The notes under the pieces: model-generated
Told to the model about the DNA's origin: nothing
Database searches by the model: none
What the model saw: the letters and a program-made list of their open reading frames with translations, nothing else
Program-made: the position numbers and the translations under genes
Part shown: positions 1 to 8,042 of the stretch, in pieces
Layout of the letters: every line of letters begins with the position of its first letter
Numbering within the stretch: the stretch's first letter is position 1
DNA from: Burkholderia sp. Bp9143
Lineage (GTDB): Bacteria; Pseudomonadota; Gammaproteobacteria; Burkholderiales; Burkholderiaceae
Direction: 5' to 3'
Length of the DNA: 40,244 bases
Assembly (NCBI RefSeq): GCF_003853645.1
Contig: NZ_QTPO01000065.1
Span: 1 to 40,244, forward strand

Positions 1-120
1 TGCCCTCAACCGCACCGCTTCCCTTCTTCCCCCGCGCCGCGTTTCCGTTAGCGCGAAAGAGGCGTGATTCTAAGCACCCGTCCCCGTCTGCGCAACCCCC
101 TTTGTGAAAATATTTTGAAA

Positions 121-152
121 AAGCCCCCGTGCGCTACCGCGCACGGGGGCTT
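121..152 (-). terminator. Rho-independent terminator of the SGNH hydrolase gene
   Basis: A perfect 14-bp stem (arms 121-134 and 139-152) closes a TACC loop. On the minus strand the stem runs into a T-rich tract (complement of the A-rich 111-122). It lies about 90 bp downstream of the minus-strand hydrolase stop. Nothing else in 1-238 could be supported as a gene. An alternating TA tract sits at 208-222 between the gene end and the hairpin. Confidence 0.85.
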
Positions 153-238
153 GGGCTCGATGGGCCACGCGCCGCCCACGATCCTGAAGCAGCCGACAGT
201 TCGTCGCTATATATATGTATATGGCGACGCCGCGTGCC

Positions 239-1504
239 TCATTTGCCGCCAGCCGCGGCCTGCAGCCGCTCCACCGGCACCGCGTCGGCCATCGCCGCGT
301 AACCGACGTCGCTCGGGTGAATGCCGTCGCCGCTGTCGTACCGGCGCTGCAGCACACTCGGGCGCGCCGGATCGCGCAGGACCGCGTCGAAGTCGACCAC
401 GCCGTCAAACCCGCCGCCGTTCCTGATCCACCGGTTCACCTCGAGCCGGATCGCCTCGCGCCCGGCCGGCAACGCCGCAGGCGTGAGCGTCGCACCGAAC
501 ACCTTCACCCCCTGGCGGTGTGCAGCCTCGATCACCCGGCGATAGCCGTCGATCAACGATGCGGCCGTGACCTGCGTATGCGGGTTGTCGCAATCGAGCC
601 CCGCACGTGGCGCCATCGCCGCAAAGTTGATGTCGTTGATGCCGATCAGCACGATCGCCGCCTTCACCCCCGCGCGCGACAGCGCATCGCGCTCGAACCG
701 CGACGACAGCGACGTGCCGTAGCACGCCGAATCGCTCAGTAGCCGGTTACCGCTGATCCCGAGATTCACAACGCCAAGCGAATCCGAACCTGCCGCGGCC
801 AGCCGGCGCGCCAGTGCGTCCGGCCAACGACGGTTGCGGTTCAGGCTCGAGCGCAGCCCATCGGTGATCGAGTCCCCGATCGCTGCGACACTCGCCCGCG
901 CGGCACCGGCCTCGACGGCCAGTTCCGTCACCCACGCGTACTGGGTAAAGCGCGTGCGGAATGCACCGGCGCCCGGATCGTTCACGTGGTCACCCGGCGC
1001 CGATACGTAATTGAGCTGGTTCGACACACGATGCCACACGGTCATCCGCTGATCCGCACCCATCCGCAAACTGATCGCATACGGCTGCCCGGCCGTCACG
1101 TCGATCGCCACCGGGTCGCTTTCGAGCTCCTGGCCCGGTGCGAGCGTCACCGACGCCTTGCCGCCGAAGCGCACCGCAGCACTCGTCCCGTCGGCAAGCG
1201 CCGCGCCGTCACCCGCGCGCGCAAGACCACCGGCCTCGATCACCAGCGGCGCGCGACCGTACGCATTGCTGACGCGGATCCGCGCGGCATGTCCCGATAC
1301 CGTCGGGTAGATGATCTGCCGAACGGTCCGTCCGGCCACGTCGGGCGCGCGATAGAGCGGCGGCGGCGCAGCCAGGTCGGGAATTGGCTGCAACGCGGTC
1401 GCCCACGCGGCGACCCACCCGGCCGGTGCGGCCGAGGCCGCGAACGGCGACACGAAAACGGACGCGCCCAGCACGGTCGCGACGAAACTGCTTCGAAATG
1501 ACAT
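239..1504 (-). CDS. Exported SGNH/GDSL-family hydrolase (esterase/lipase-like)
   Basis: This is probably a secreted or periplasmic serine hydrolase acting on an ester substrate that cannot be told from sequence. A signal peptide occupies about residues 1-26 (hydrophobic FVATVLGASVFV, cleavage near ASAAP). An N-terminal beta-rich region of ~180 residues precedes the SGNH domain. Block I is GDSITDG (about 210-216, nucleophile Ser), followed by GISGNRL (block II), GIND (block III, about 288-291) and DGIH (block V, Asp393/His396), so all catalytic elements are present. The start at 1504 is preferred over the in-frame ATG at 1519 because AGGAT lies 7 nt upstream of 1504; the longer form adds five residues. 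The 421-aa length fits two-domain exported SGNH proteins. It is transcribed away from paaA and has its own terminator, so it is probably monocistronic. Confidence 0.85.
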   Translation of the reverse strand: MSFRSSFVATVLGASVFVSPFAASAAPAGWVAAWATALQPIPDLAAPPPLYRAPDVAGRTVRQIIYPTVSGHAARIRVSNAYGRAPLVIEAGGLARAGDGAALADGTSAAVRFGGKASVTLAPGQELESDPVAIDVTAGQPYAISLRMGADQRMTVWHRVSNQLNYVSAPGDHVNDPGAGAFRTRFTQYAWVTELAVEAGAARASVAAIGDSITDGLRSSLNRNRRWPDALARRLAAAGSDSLGVVNLGISGNRLLSDSACYGTSLSSRFERDALSRAGVKAAIVLIGINDINFAAMAPRAGLDCDNPHTQVTAASLIDGYRRVIEAAHRQGVKVFGATLTPAALPAGREAIRLEVNRWIRNGGGFDGVVDFDAVLRDPARPSVLQRRYDSGDGIHPSDVGYAAMADAVPVERLQAAAGGK

Positions 1505-1643
1505 CGGCGAAATCCTCATCGGAAAGCGGGCATTGTGCCGCAGAAGCCGCCCGTCTCACGCGCCGGACTGCCTTCCTGCCCGGCGATCGCGCCCCGACGC
1601 CCCACGTTTACCCGAGTCTCGCTGCAAATCCACAAGAAATTTA

Positions 1644-1671
1644 TTAACCGACCGGTCGGTTGGTTTATACT
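1644..1671 (+). promoter_or_regulatory. paaA promoter with embedded TetR-type operator (probable PaaR site)
   Basis: A perfect 16-bp palindrome centred on ACCGACCGGTCGGT lies at 1646-1661. It fills the spacer between a -35-like TTAACC (1644-1649) and a -10 TATACT (1666-1671), a 16-nt spacing. An operator there would occlude RNA polymerase, the usual arrangement for TetR repressors. The paaA start codon lies 34 nt downstream. The partner is inferred to be the TetR protein at 6482-7087. In other Burkholderia the paa genes are known to be induced by phenylacetyl-CoA through a TetR protein, and I infer the same here. Confidence 0.8.
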
Positions 1672-1704
1672 TCGCACACATTCAACCGGACGAGATCCTC
1701 CGCC

Positions 1705-2709
1705 ATGTACACGCAATCCCTCGACATCCCCGGCAACGTCGCATCGGTCGACGCCGCAGCCGAGTCGCCCGAGCAGGCGCGGTTCGACGCGGTCATGGCC
1801 GCGGACGGCAAGATCGAACCGCAGGACTGGATGCCCGACGCCTATCGCAAGACGCTGGTCCGCCAGATTTCGCAGCACGCGCACTCGGAAGTCGTCGGCA
1901 TGCTGCCGGAAGGCAACTGGATCTCGCGCGCGCCGAGCCTGAAGCGCAAGGCGATCCTGCTCGCGAAAGTCCAGGACGAAGCCGGTCACGGCCTCTATCT
2001 ATATAGCGCGGCCGAAACGCTCGGCGTCTCGCGCGATTCGCTGATCGACGCGCTTCACGCCGGCAAGGCGAAATACTCAAGCATCTTCAACTACCCGACG
2101 CCGACCTGGGCTGACGTCGGCGTGATCGGCTGGCTCGTCGACGGCGCCGCGATCATGAACCAGATCCCGCTGTGCCGCTGCACGTACGGCCCGTACGCGC
2201 GCGCGATGATCCGCGTGTGCAAGGAAGAGTCGTTCCACCAGCGCCAGGGCTTCGATGCGCTGCTGTCGATGATGAAGGGTACCGACGCGCAGCGCGCGAT
2301 GGTCCAGCAGGCGGTGAACCGCTGGTGGTGGCCGGTGCTGATGATGTTCGGCCCGAGCGACGCCGACTCGGTCCACAGCAACCAGTCCGCGAAATGGGGC
2401 ATCAAGCGGATCACGAACGACGACCTGCGGCAGAAGTTCGTCGACGCGACGGTCGACCAGGCGAAGGTGCTCGGCGTGACGCTGCCCGACCCGGATCTGA
2501 ATTGGAACGAAGCGCGCGGCCACCACGATTACGGCGCGATCGACTGGGATGAATTCTGGCGCGTCGTCAACGGTGACGGCCCGTGCAACAAGGAACGCCT
2601 CGCGACCCGCGTGAAAGCGCACGACGACGGCGCATGGGTGCGCGAAGCCGCGCTCGCGCACGAAGCGAAGCGCCGCGCCCGCGCCCGCGCCGAACAGCAC
2701 GCCGCCTGA
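1705..2709 (+). CDS. paaA: 1,2-phenylacetyl-CoA epoxidase, catalytic subunit PaaA
   Basis: PaaA is the diiron oxygenase subunit of the PaaABC(D)E multicomponent monooxygenase. That enzyme converts phenylacetyl-CoA to its ring 1,2-epoxide in the cytoplasm, the committed step of aerobic phenylacetate degradation. The ferritin-like fold carries the diiron motifs DEAGH (Asp91-Glu92-His95) and EESFH (Glu174-Glu175-His178), both intact. ATG 1705 is chosen because the protein then begins MYTQSLDIP like family members. The frame is open back to a TTG at 1660, but that codon lies inside the promoter. At 334 aa it is slightly longer than the enterobacterial form because of N- and C-terminal tails; the C-tail is Arg/Ala rich. 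First gene of paaABCDE, 35 nt before paaB. Confidence 0.97.
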   Translation: MYTQSLDIPGNVASVDAAAESPEQARFDAVMAADGKIEPQDWMPDAYRKTLVRQISQHAHSEVVGMLPEGNWISRAPSLKRKAILLAKVQDEAGHGLYLYSAAETLGVSRDSLIDALHAGKAKYSSIFNYPTPTWADVGVIGWLVDGAAIMNQIPLCRCTYGPYARAMIRVCKEESFHQRQGFDALLSMMKGTDAQRAMVQQAVNRWWWPVLMMFGPSDADSVHSNQSAKWGIKRITNDDLRQKFVDATVDQAKVLGVTLPDPDLNWNEARGHHDYGAIDWDEFWRVVNGDGPCNKERLATRVKAHDDGAWVREAALAHEAKRRARARAEQHAA

Positions 2710-2744
2710 GCGGCGACATCGAATACAGGATTCAGGAGAGAGTG

Positions 2745-3029
2745 ATGAACAAGGAATGGCCGATCTGGGAAGTGTTCGTGCGCAGCAAGCAGGGCCTCGA
2801 CCACAAGCATTGCGGCAGCCTGCATGCGGCCGACGCGTCGATGGCGCTGCGCATGGCGCGCGACGTCTACACGCGCCGCCAGGAAGGCGTGAGCATCTGG
2901 GTGGTGCCGTCGTCGGCGATCACCGCGTCGGATCCGGCCGAGAAGGCCGAGCTGTTCGAGCCAGCGGGCGACAAGATCTACCGTCACCCGACGTTCTATA
3001 CGCTGCCCGACGAAGTCAACCACATGTAA
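2745..3029 (+). CDS. paaB: 1,2-phenylacetyl-CoA epoxidase subunit PaaB
   Basis: This 94-aa protein is the small structural subunit that bridges PaaAC heterodimers in the epoxidase; it has no cofactor. The N-terminus MNKEWPIWEVFVRSK and the segment GLDHKHCGSLHAAD are characteristic of the family, as is the conserved DPAEK near residue 66. The start at 2745 follows an AGGAGAG ribosome site at about 2734-2740; the frame is open upstream through the end of paaA, but that part is not PaaB-like. It sits between paaA and paaC with only 9-10 nt to paaC, so translation is probably coupled. Confidence 0.96.
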   Translation: MNKEWPIWEVFVRSKQGLDHKHCGSLHAADASMALRMARDVYTRRQEGVSIWVVPSSAITASDPAEKAELFEPAGDKIYRHPTFYTLPDEVNHM

Positions 3030-3039
3030 CGCCCGCGCC

Positions 3040-3843
3040 ATGACGATCACACCCGAACACCTCTCCTACGTGCTGCGCCTCGCGGACAACGCGCTGATCC
3101 TCGGTCAGCGCAACGCCGAATGGTGCGGCCACGGCCCGGTCCTCGAGGAAGACATCGCGCTCACCAACATGAGCCTCGACCTCATCGGCCAGGCCCGCAT
3201 GCTGTATACGCACGCAGCCGAACTCGAGCGCCAGCTGAACGGCGCGGCGAAGACGGAAGACGATTACGCGTACTTCCGCACCGAACGCGAGTTCGCGAAC
3301 TTCACGCTCGCCGAGCTGCCGCACTACGGCCCGATCGCCGGCACCGCGGACGCCGACAAGGACTACGCGGTGACGATCGTGCGCAACTTCCTCTACGCGA
3401 CGCTGATGCTGCACGTGTGGACCCCGCTGGAAACGTCGACGGACGCGCAACTCGCCGCGATCGCCGCGAAATCGGTGAAGGAGACCCGCTACCACGTGCA
3501 GCACGCGCGCGAATGGCTGGTGCGCCTCGGCGACGGCACCGACGAATCGCATCGCCGCGCACAGGCCGCGCTCGACTACCTGATCCCGTACACGCGCGAA
3601 TTCTTCGCGGCCGACGCGATCGACGACGCGATTTCCGCACCGGGCATCGGCCCGGCACCGGCCACGCTCGAAGCCGCATGGCGCGCGGACGTGGACGATG
3701 CGCTCGCGGAAGCGACGCTCACCCTGCCGGCGCCCGTGCTGCATGTGACGACCGGCAAGCAGGGCGAGCACTCGGAGCACATGGGCTACCTGCTCGCGGA
3801 AATGCAGAGCCTCGCACGCCAGCACCCCGGCGCGACCTGGTAA
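3040..3843 (+). CDS. paaC: 1,2-phenylacetyl-CoA epoxidase structural subunit PaaC
   Basis: PaaC is the ferritin-like partner of PaaA. It shares the fold but has lost the diiron site and serves a structural role in the PaaAC heterodimer. The protein (267 aa) has the typical opening with LRLADNALILGQRNAEW and the segment LTNMSLDLIGQARMLY (residues about 45-60), and HxxxxREW helices near 150. The C-terminus has GEHSEHMGYLLAEMQ. The start is the first ATG after paaB. Length matches the family. Third gene of the operon. Confidence 0.96.
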   Translation: MTITPEHLSYVLRLADNALILGQRNAEWCGHGPVLEEDIALTNMSLDLIGQARMLYTHAAELERQLNGAAKTEDDYAYFRTEREFANFTLAELPHYGPIAGTADADKDYAVTIVRNFLYATLMLHVWTPLETSTDAQLAAIAAKSVKETRYHVQHAREWLVRLGDGTDESHRRAQAALDYLIPYTREFFAADAIDDAISAPGIGPAPATLEAAWRADVDDALAEATLTLPAPVLHVTTGKQGEHSEHMGYLLAEMQSLARQHPGATW

Positions 3844-3868
3844 CCCGCCGCCCCAACGGAGCCCGACG

Positions 3869-4423
3869 ATGTCCGTCCAGACCGACGCCCCCGCCGACGC
3901 CGCGCACCGCAACGATCCCTTGCTCGCGCGCGCGTGGGACGTGCTCGAAGCCGTGCCCGATCCCGAAATTCCGGTCGTGTCGATCCGCGAGCTCGGCATC
4001 CTGCGCGACGTCCGCCGCGCGGACGACGGCCTGCTCGAGGTCGTGATCACGCCGACCTACTCCGGCTGTCCGGCGATGTCGCAGATCGCCGAGGACATCG
4101 CCGCGGCGATGCAGGCCGCCGACCTGCCGCCGCACCGGATCGAGACGGTGCTCGCGCCAGCGTGGACGACCGACTGGATCACGCAGGAAGCGCGCGACAA
4201 GCTGCGCGCGTACGGCATTGCGCCGCCCGTCGGCCAGTGCGGCAGCGCCGCGCCGCGGGAAAACGTCGTGCGTTTCGTGCCGCGGCCCGTCGCGGCGCCC
4301 GTCTGCCCGCGCTGCGGCTCGGCCAGCACCGAGCGTCTCGCGCAATTCGCGTCCACGGCCTGCAAGGCGCTGTATCGCTGCGTCGACTGCCGCGAACCCT
4401 TCGACTACTTCAAACCTTACTAA
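3869..4423 (+). CDS. paaD: PaaD, MIP18/DUF59-type maturation protein of the phenylacetyl-CoA epoxidase
   Basis: PaaD is an Fe-S-assembly-type protein (MIP18 family domain), needed for epoxidase activity in vivo and probably for cofactor maturation; it is not a stable catalytic subunit. Residues about 15-95 form the DUF59 domain with VPDPEIPVVSIRELG and the loop TYSGCPAMSQI, whose Cys is the conserved one. A C-terminal zinc-ribbon-like segment carries CPRCGS (about 146-151) and later CKALYRCVDC, giving paired CxxC motifs. The 184-aa length is typical. The gene ends only 2 nt before paaE. Some literature calls this gene paaJ. Confidence 0.95.
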   Translation: MSVQTDAPADAAHRNDPLLARAWDVLEAVPDPEIPVVSIRELGILRDVRRADDGLLEVVITPTYSGCPAMSQIAEDIAAAMQAADLPPHRIETVLAPAWTTDWITQEARDKLRAYGIAPPVGQCGSAAPRENVVRFVPRPVAAPVCPRCGSASTERLAQFASTACKALYRCVDCREPFDYFKPY

Positions 4424-4425
4424 TC

Positions 4426-5514
4426 ATGGCGACTCCGCAATTTCATCCGCTGCGTATCCGCGACGTGCGGCCCGAGACCGCCGACGCCGTTACCGTCTCC
4501 TTCGACGTGCCGCCTGAGCTGCGCGACGCATACCGCTTCACGCAAGGCCAGTTCGTCACGCTGAAGACCCACATCGACGGCGAGGAAACGCGCCGGTCGT
4601 ACTCGATCTGCGTCGGCACGACCGACTACGACCGCGACGGCGAACTGCGCATCGGCATCAAGCGCGTGCGCGGCGGCCGTTTCTCGAACTTCGCGTTCGA
4701 CACGCTGAAGCCGGGCCACACGATCGACGTGATGACGCCGGACGGCCGCTTCTTCACGCATCTGAACGCCGATCACGGCAAGCAATACGTCGCGTTCTCC
4801 GGCGGCTCGGGCATCACACCGGTGCTCGCGATCGTGAAGACGACGCTCGAACTCGAACCGCGCAGCACGTTCACGCTGATCTACGGCAACCGCAGCGTCG
4901 ACGCGATCATGTTCGCGGAGGAGCTCGAGGACCTGAAGAACCGCTACATGAACCGCTTCGTCCTGTATCACGTGCTATCGGACGACCAGCAGGACGTCGA
5001 GCTGTTCAACGGCGTGCTCGACCAGGCGAAATGCGCGGAATTCCTCGCCACGCTGACGCCCGCCGACGCGATCGACGAAGCGTTCATCTGCGGCCCCGCG
5101 CCGATGATGGATGCGGCCGAAGCCGCGCTGAAGGCGGCCGACGTGCCGCCGGCGAAGGTGCATGTCGAACGCTTCGGCACGCCGCTGCCGCAGGCCGGCG
5201 CGCCTGTCGTCGAGATTACCGACCAGACGCCGGCCGCGGACCTCGAAATCGTACTCGACGGCAAGAAGCGCAAGCTGCGCCTGCCGTACGAAGGCGTGAG
5301 CCTGCTCGACGTCGGCCTGCGCGCGGGCCTCGCACTGCCGTACGCGTGCAAGGGCGGCGTGTGCTGCACGTGCCGGGCGAAGGTGGTCGAAGGCGAAGTC
5401 CGGATGGAGAAGAACTACACGCTCGAGGAACAGGAAGTGAAGGACGGCTTCGTGCTCACGTGCCAGTGCCACCCGATCAGCGACAAGGTCGTCGTGAGCT
5501 TCGACGAGCGTTGA
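4426..5514 (+). CDS. paaE: 1,2-phenylacetyl-CoA epoxidase reductase PaaE
   Basis: PaaE passes electrons from NADPH to the PaaA diiron centre. The order is ferredoxin-NADP reductase (FAD-binding, RRSYSIC near residue 60), NAD(P)-binding (GGSGITPVLA near 124, CGPAPMM near 223) and a C-terminal plant-type 2Fe-2S ferredoxin domain. The cluster ligands are in CKGGVCCTC (about 308-316) with the fourth Cys in LTCQC (about 346). The start 4426 immediately follows the paaD stop; a 5' open frame overlapping paaD is not homologous. The 362-aa length matches the family. It is the last gene before the hairpin at 5578-5619. Confidence 0.96.
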   Translation: MATPQFHPLRIRDVRPETADAVTVSFDVPPELRDAYRFTQGQFVTLKTHIDGEETRRSYSICVGTTDYDRDGELRIGIKRVRGGRFSNFAFDTLKPGHTIDVMTPDGRFFTHLNADHGKQYVAFSGGSGITPVLAIVKTTLELEPRSTFTLIYGNRSVDAIMFAEELEDLKNRYMNRFVLYHVLSDDQQDVELFNGVLDQAKCAEFLATLTPADAIDEAFICGPAPMMDAAEAALKAADVPPAKVHVERFGTPLPQAGAPVVEITDQTPAADLEIVLDGKKRKLRLPYEGVSLLDVGLRAGLALPYACKGGVCCTCRAKVVEGEVRMEKNYTLEEQEVKDGFVLTCQCHPISDKVVVSFDER

Positions 5515-5577
5515 GCGGCGTCGTACCGGCGCGCCGCACCGGTTTCTCGTCGTCACACATCTCGCTTACACTAGGGG

Positions 5578-5625
5578 CCGCCGGCCGGCTGGACGTCATC
5601 ATGTCCGCCCGTCCGGCGGTTTTCT
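5578..5625 (+). terminator. Terminator-like hairpin after paaABCDE
   Basis: CCGCCGG (5578-5584) pairs with CCGGCGG (5613-5619), with a weaker inner GGAC/GTCC pairing, and is followed by TTTTCTTTT. It lies between paaE and the DUF1835 gene. A -10-like TACACT at 5567-5572 sits just upstream, so the hairpin may instead lie in the leader of the DUF1835-tetR unit and act as an attenuator. No good -35 was seen for that promoter. Confidence 0.65.
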
Positions 5626-5643
5626 TTTGTTGATGACAGGCCG

Positions 5644-6459
5644 ATGAGTACCATTCACGTGATTCAGGGCGGCACCGCCGCCGCGTCGCTGCGCGAGGCC
5701 CTCGCACAAGCCGGACGCGACGAGCGCGTCGTCGGATTGCTCGACGATCTCGCGGTCGGGCCGCTGAAGGGCGCCGACGAGACGCCCGACACGCGCGCCG
5801 CCTTCTGGCAGCGCGTACTCGGCGACCAGATTCCCGACTGGAACGCGGAAATCGAAGGCGAGTTCGCCCGCCTCGACCAGCTCGCGATGGATACGGGCCA
5901 AGTGGTCGTCTGGCACGCGCCGAGCGTCGGCGACAAGCTGCTGCTGCGCCGCGTCGCCTATCACCTGCGCAACGTACCGCAGCGCCTGAACGAGGTGCGG
6001 CTATCGGCCGCCGATCTCGACGCGCCGCAGCGCACGGCGCTGCCCCGCACCGACCAGGCCTGTTCGACCGGGATGTTCTCGCCGGCGGCGCTCGCGCGCA
6101 AACGGCCGGTGGCCGCGCCGATCTCGGTGCTGCGCATCGGCCGCCTCGCGCTCGAATGGCAGGAGGCCAAGCACCTGAATGCCGAGCTGCGCTACTGGGT
6201 CAGCAACACGATCAAGAGCGGCCATTACGCGGACCTCGACGCGCTGATAGTCGCGCACGCGGAAACCGGCTGGCTGCCCGCGCGACGCGTCGTCGGCGGC
6301 ATCATGGCCGGCGCCGACCGAGGCGGGCTGTTCGTCAGCGACTCGATCGCCTGGTGGCGCTGCCGCGAACTCGCGGCAGCCGGCCGGCTCGAGCTGCAGG
6401 ACGACGCGCCGGCCGCCCTTTCTTCCACGCAGATGCGCGCGGCAGCCGCGCCTCGCTAA
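5644..6459 (+). CDS. DUF1835/DUF3658 domain protein of unknown function
   Basis: The N-terminal ~120 residues (IHVIQGGTAAASLREAL, then DDLAVGPL) match the DUF1835 pattern and the C-terminal part (about 165-250) resembles DUF3658; these are recognised by eye, and no biochemical function is established for either. The protein is 271 aa, soluble, with no signal or membrane segment. It sits between paaE and the TetR gene, ending 22 nt before the regulator's ATG, so the two are probably co-transcribed. The recurrent location suggests a role linked to phenylacetate metabolism or its control, but that is inference only. Confidence 0.8.
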   Translation: MSTIHVIQGGTAAASLREALAQAGRDERVVGLLDDLAVGPLKGADETPDTRAAFWQRVLGDQIPDWNAEIEGEFARLDQLAMDTGQVVVWHAPSVGDKLLLRRVAYHLRNVPQRLNEVRLSAADLDAPQRTALPRTDQACSTGMFSPAALARKRPVAAPISVLRIGRLALEWQEAKHLNAELRYWVSNTIKSGHYADLDALIVAHAETGWLPARRVVGGIMAGADRGGLFVSDSIAWWRCRELAAAGRLELQDDAPAALSSTQMRAAAAPR

Positions 6460-6481
6460 CGCTACTCTTTTGCATTCGACC

Positions 6482-7087
6482 ATGGCCCGTACCCGAGCGC
6501 CCGACCACGAATCCCAGCGCGAGCAGATCCTCGATCTCGCCGCCGAGAAATTCGCGCAGACGAGCTATCCGAGCACGTCGATGTCCGATCTCGCGACCGC
6601 GAGCGGCACGTCGAAGGCACGTCTCTATCACTATTACGAGAGCAAGGAAGCGATCCTGTTCGACCTGCTCGACCGCTACACGAAGCGGTTGATGCTGATC
6701 ATCGCCGAGGTCGAGGGCGCGAGCCAGCGGCGCGGCCTCAGCGAGCGCGACGCGTTCGCCGAACTGGTGCGTGCGTTCCTCGCCGAGTACGAGACGTCGC
6801 ACAGCCGCCATGTCGCGCTGCTCAACGACGTGAAGTATCTCGAGGACGCGCAGCGCGAAATCGTGCTCGACCGCCAGCGTGACATCGTCGCGGCATTCGC
6901 GCGCCAGCTCGCGCGCGCCTATCCGGACCGCATCTCGAAGGACAACCAGACGTCGGTCACGATGATGGTGTTCGGGATGATCAACTGGACGTTCACGTGG
7001 CTCAAGCCGGGCGGCCGCCTCGGCTACCGCGACTTCGCCGAACAGGTGATCGACCTGATTGAGCACGGGCTGTCGTCGGGCGCGTGA
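6482..7087 (+). CDS. paaR: TetR/AcrR-family regulator, probable PaaR
   Basis: A 201-aa TetR-type repressor. The N-terminal HTH (about residues 12-58) contains LDLAAEKFAQTSYPSTSMSDLA and the recognition helix region GTSKARLYHYYESKEAIL. The C-terminal ligand domain includes the TetR_C-type motif MVFGMINWTFTWLKPGG. From its position behind the paa operon and the TetR-like palindrome in the paaA promoter, it most likely represses paaABCDE and responds to phenylacetyl-CoA. ATG 6482 is chosen over the TTG at 6470. No separate promoter is evident in the 22-nt gap to the DUF1835 gene. Confidence 0.88.
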   Translation: MARTRAPDHESQREQILDLAAEKFAQTSYPSTSMSDLATASGTSKARLYHYYESKEAILFDLLDRYTKRLMLIIAEVEGASQRRGLSERDAFAELVRAFLAEYETSHSRHVALLNDVKYLEDAQREIVLDRQRDIVAAFARQLARAYPDRISKDNQTSVTMMVFGMINWTFTWLKPGGRLGYRDFAEQVIDLIEHGLSSGA

Positions 7088-7322
7088 TTGCCGCGCAGCA
7101 GCACGCGTTGCGCGGCGGGCACACTGCGACAGGCCGCCGCGCATCTCATATGATGAATTTTTAATCCCTTATAAATCAAATAGATAGAGAATGAAGTAAG
7201 CGGATTTAGAATTTCCCCTCAGCACAAACAACGTCAAATACGGGTTTTCCCCAACCCCGCTCAGGTAAAATGCTGTTGCATCGCACAAGATGTTTGTGCA
7301 GCTACACACTGAGGAACCCACG

Positions 7323-7970
7323 ATGAACACGCAATTCGACCGCCGTGCCGATGCTGTCGGCCACGCCGGTACTGCGCCGGTTCTCGTCAGGGAACTGGCT
7401 TCCAAAGACCGTGAGCGAATGCTCACCCACTTTCTCTCGCTCGACGAAGAGGATCGCCTGCTGCGCTTCGGCCAGATGGTGCCCGACCACGTGATCGAGA
7501 ACTATGTCCGGACGATCGATTTCGGCCGCGACACCGTATTCGGCGTGTTCGACCATGCGCTCGAACTGATCGGCGTCGGTCACCTGGCGTACCTGCCCGC
7601 CGAAGGCGACAAGCGCACGGCCGAATTCGGCGTGTCGGTGCTCGAAAGCGCCCGCGGCCGCGGCGTCGGTTCGAAACTGTTCGAGCGCGCGGCAATCCGC
7701 AGCCGCAACACCCGCGTGACGATGCTGTACATGCATTGCCTGTCGCGCAATGCGACGATGATGCACATCGCGAAGAAGTCCGGGATGCGGATCGAATACG
7801 CATACGGCGAAGCCGATGCATACCTGTCGCTGCCGCCGGCCGACCACTCGACGATCCTCGCCGAGATGCTGCAGGAGCAGGCCGCGGTTTTCGACTATGC
7901 GCTGAAGCGCCAGGCGCACCGCACGTCGAAGTTCATCGAATCGCTGATGCCCGCCGCGCTGACGGCATGA
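7323..7970 (+). CDS. GNAT-family N-acetyltransferase
   Basis: A 215-aa protein with a GNAT fold at about residues 15-165. The acetyl-CoA binding motif A region is ESARGRGVGSKLFERAA (about 107-123), following the beta strand with GVGHLAYLP. The C-terminal ~50 residues are an extension outside the fold. The substrate cannot be inferred. The start at 7323 follows GAGGA (about 7311-7315). The preceding 235 bp (7088-7322) is unusually AT-rich for this region and probably holds the promoter; a -10-like TAAAAT lies at 7265-7270. A G+C-rich terminator follows. Confidence 0.85.
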   Translation: MNTQFDRRADAVGHAGTAPVLVRELASKDRERMLTHFLSLDEEDRLLRFGQMVPDHVIENYVRTIDFGRDTVFGVFDHALELIGVGHLAYLPAEGDKRTAEFGVSVLESARGRGVGSKLFERAAIRSRNTRVTMLYMHCLSRNATMMHIAKKSGMRIEYAYGEADAYLSLPPADHSTILAEMLQEQAAVFDYALKRQAHRTSKFIESLMPAALTA

Positions 7971-7980
7971 CATCGGCCGA

Positions 7981-8005
7981 CCGGGCCGCCCCTAGGGGCG
8001 CCCGG
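7981..8005 (+). terminator. Hairpin terminator after the GNAT gene
   Basis: CCGGG (7981-7985) with CCCGG (8001-8005) and CGCCCC (7987-7992) with GGGGCG (7995-8000), with one bulged C, form a strong stem. A pyrimidine-rich tract follows (8006-8028). It lies between convergent genes (GNAT and lrp) and could serve both. Confidence 0.6.
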
Positions 8006-8042
8006 CCCCTTCCTTTCTTGCTTTCCTCCCCGGCGCCGCACG

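Noticed and set aside
208..222. Alternating TATATA tract as a possible promoter or replication element
   Set aside because: It lies between a gene end and its terminator, with no matching -35 and no downstream plus-strand gene.
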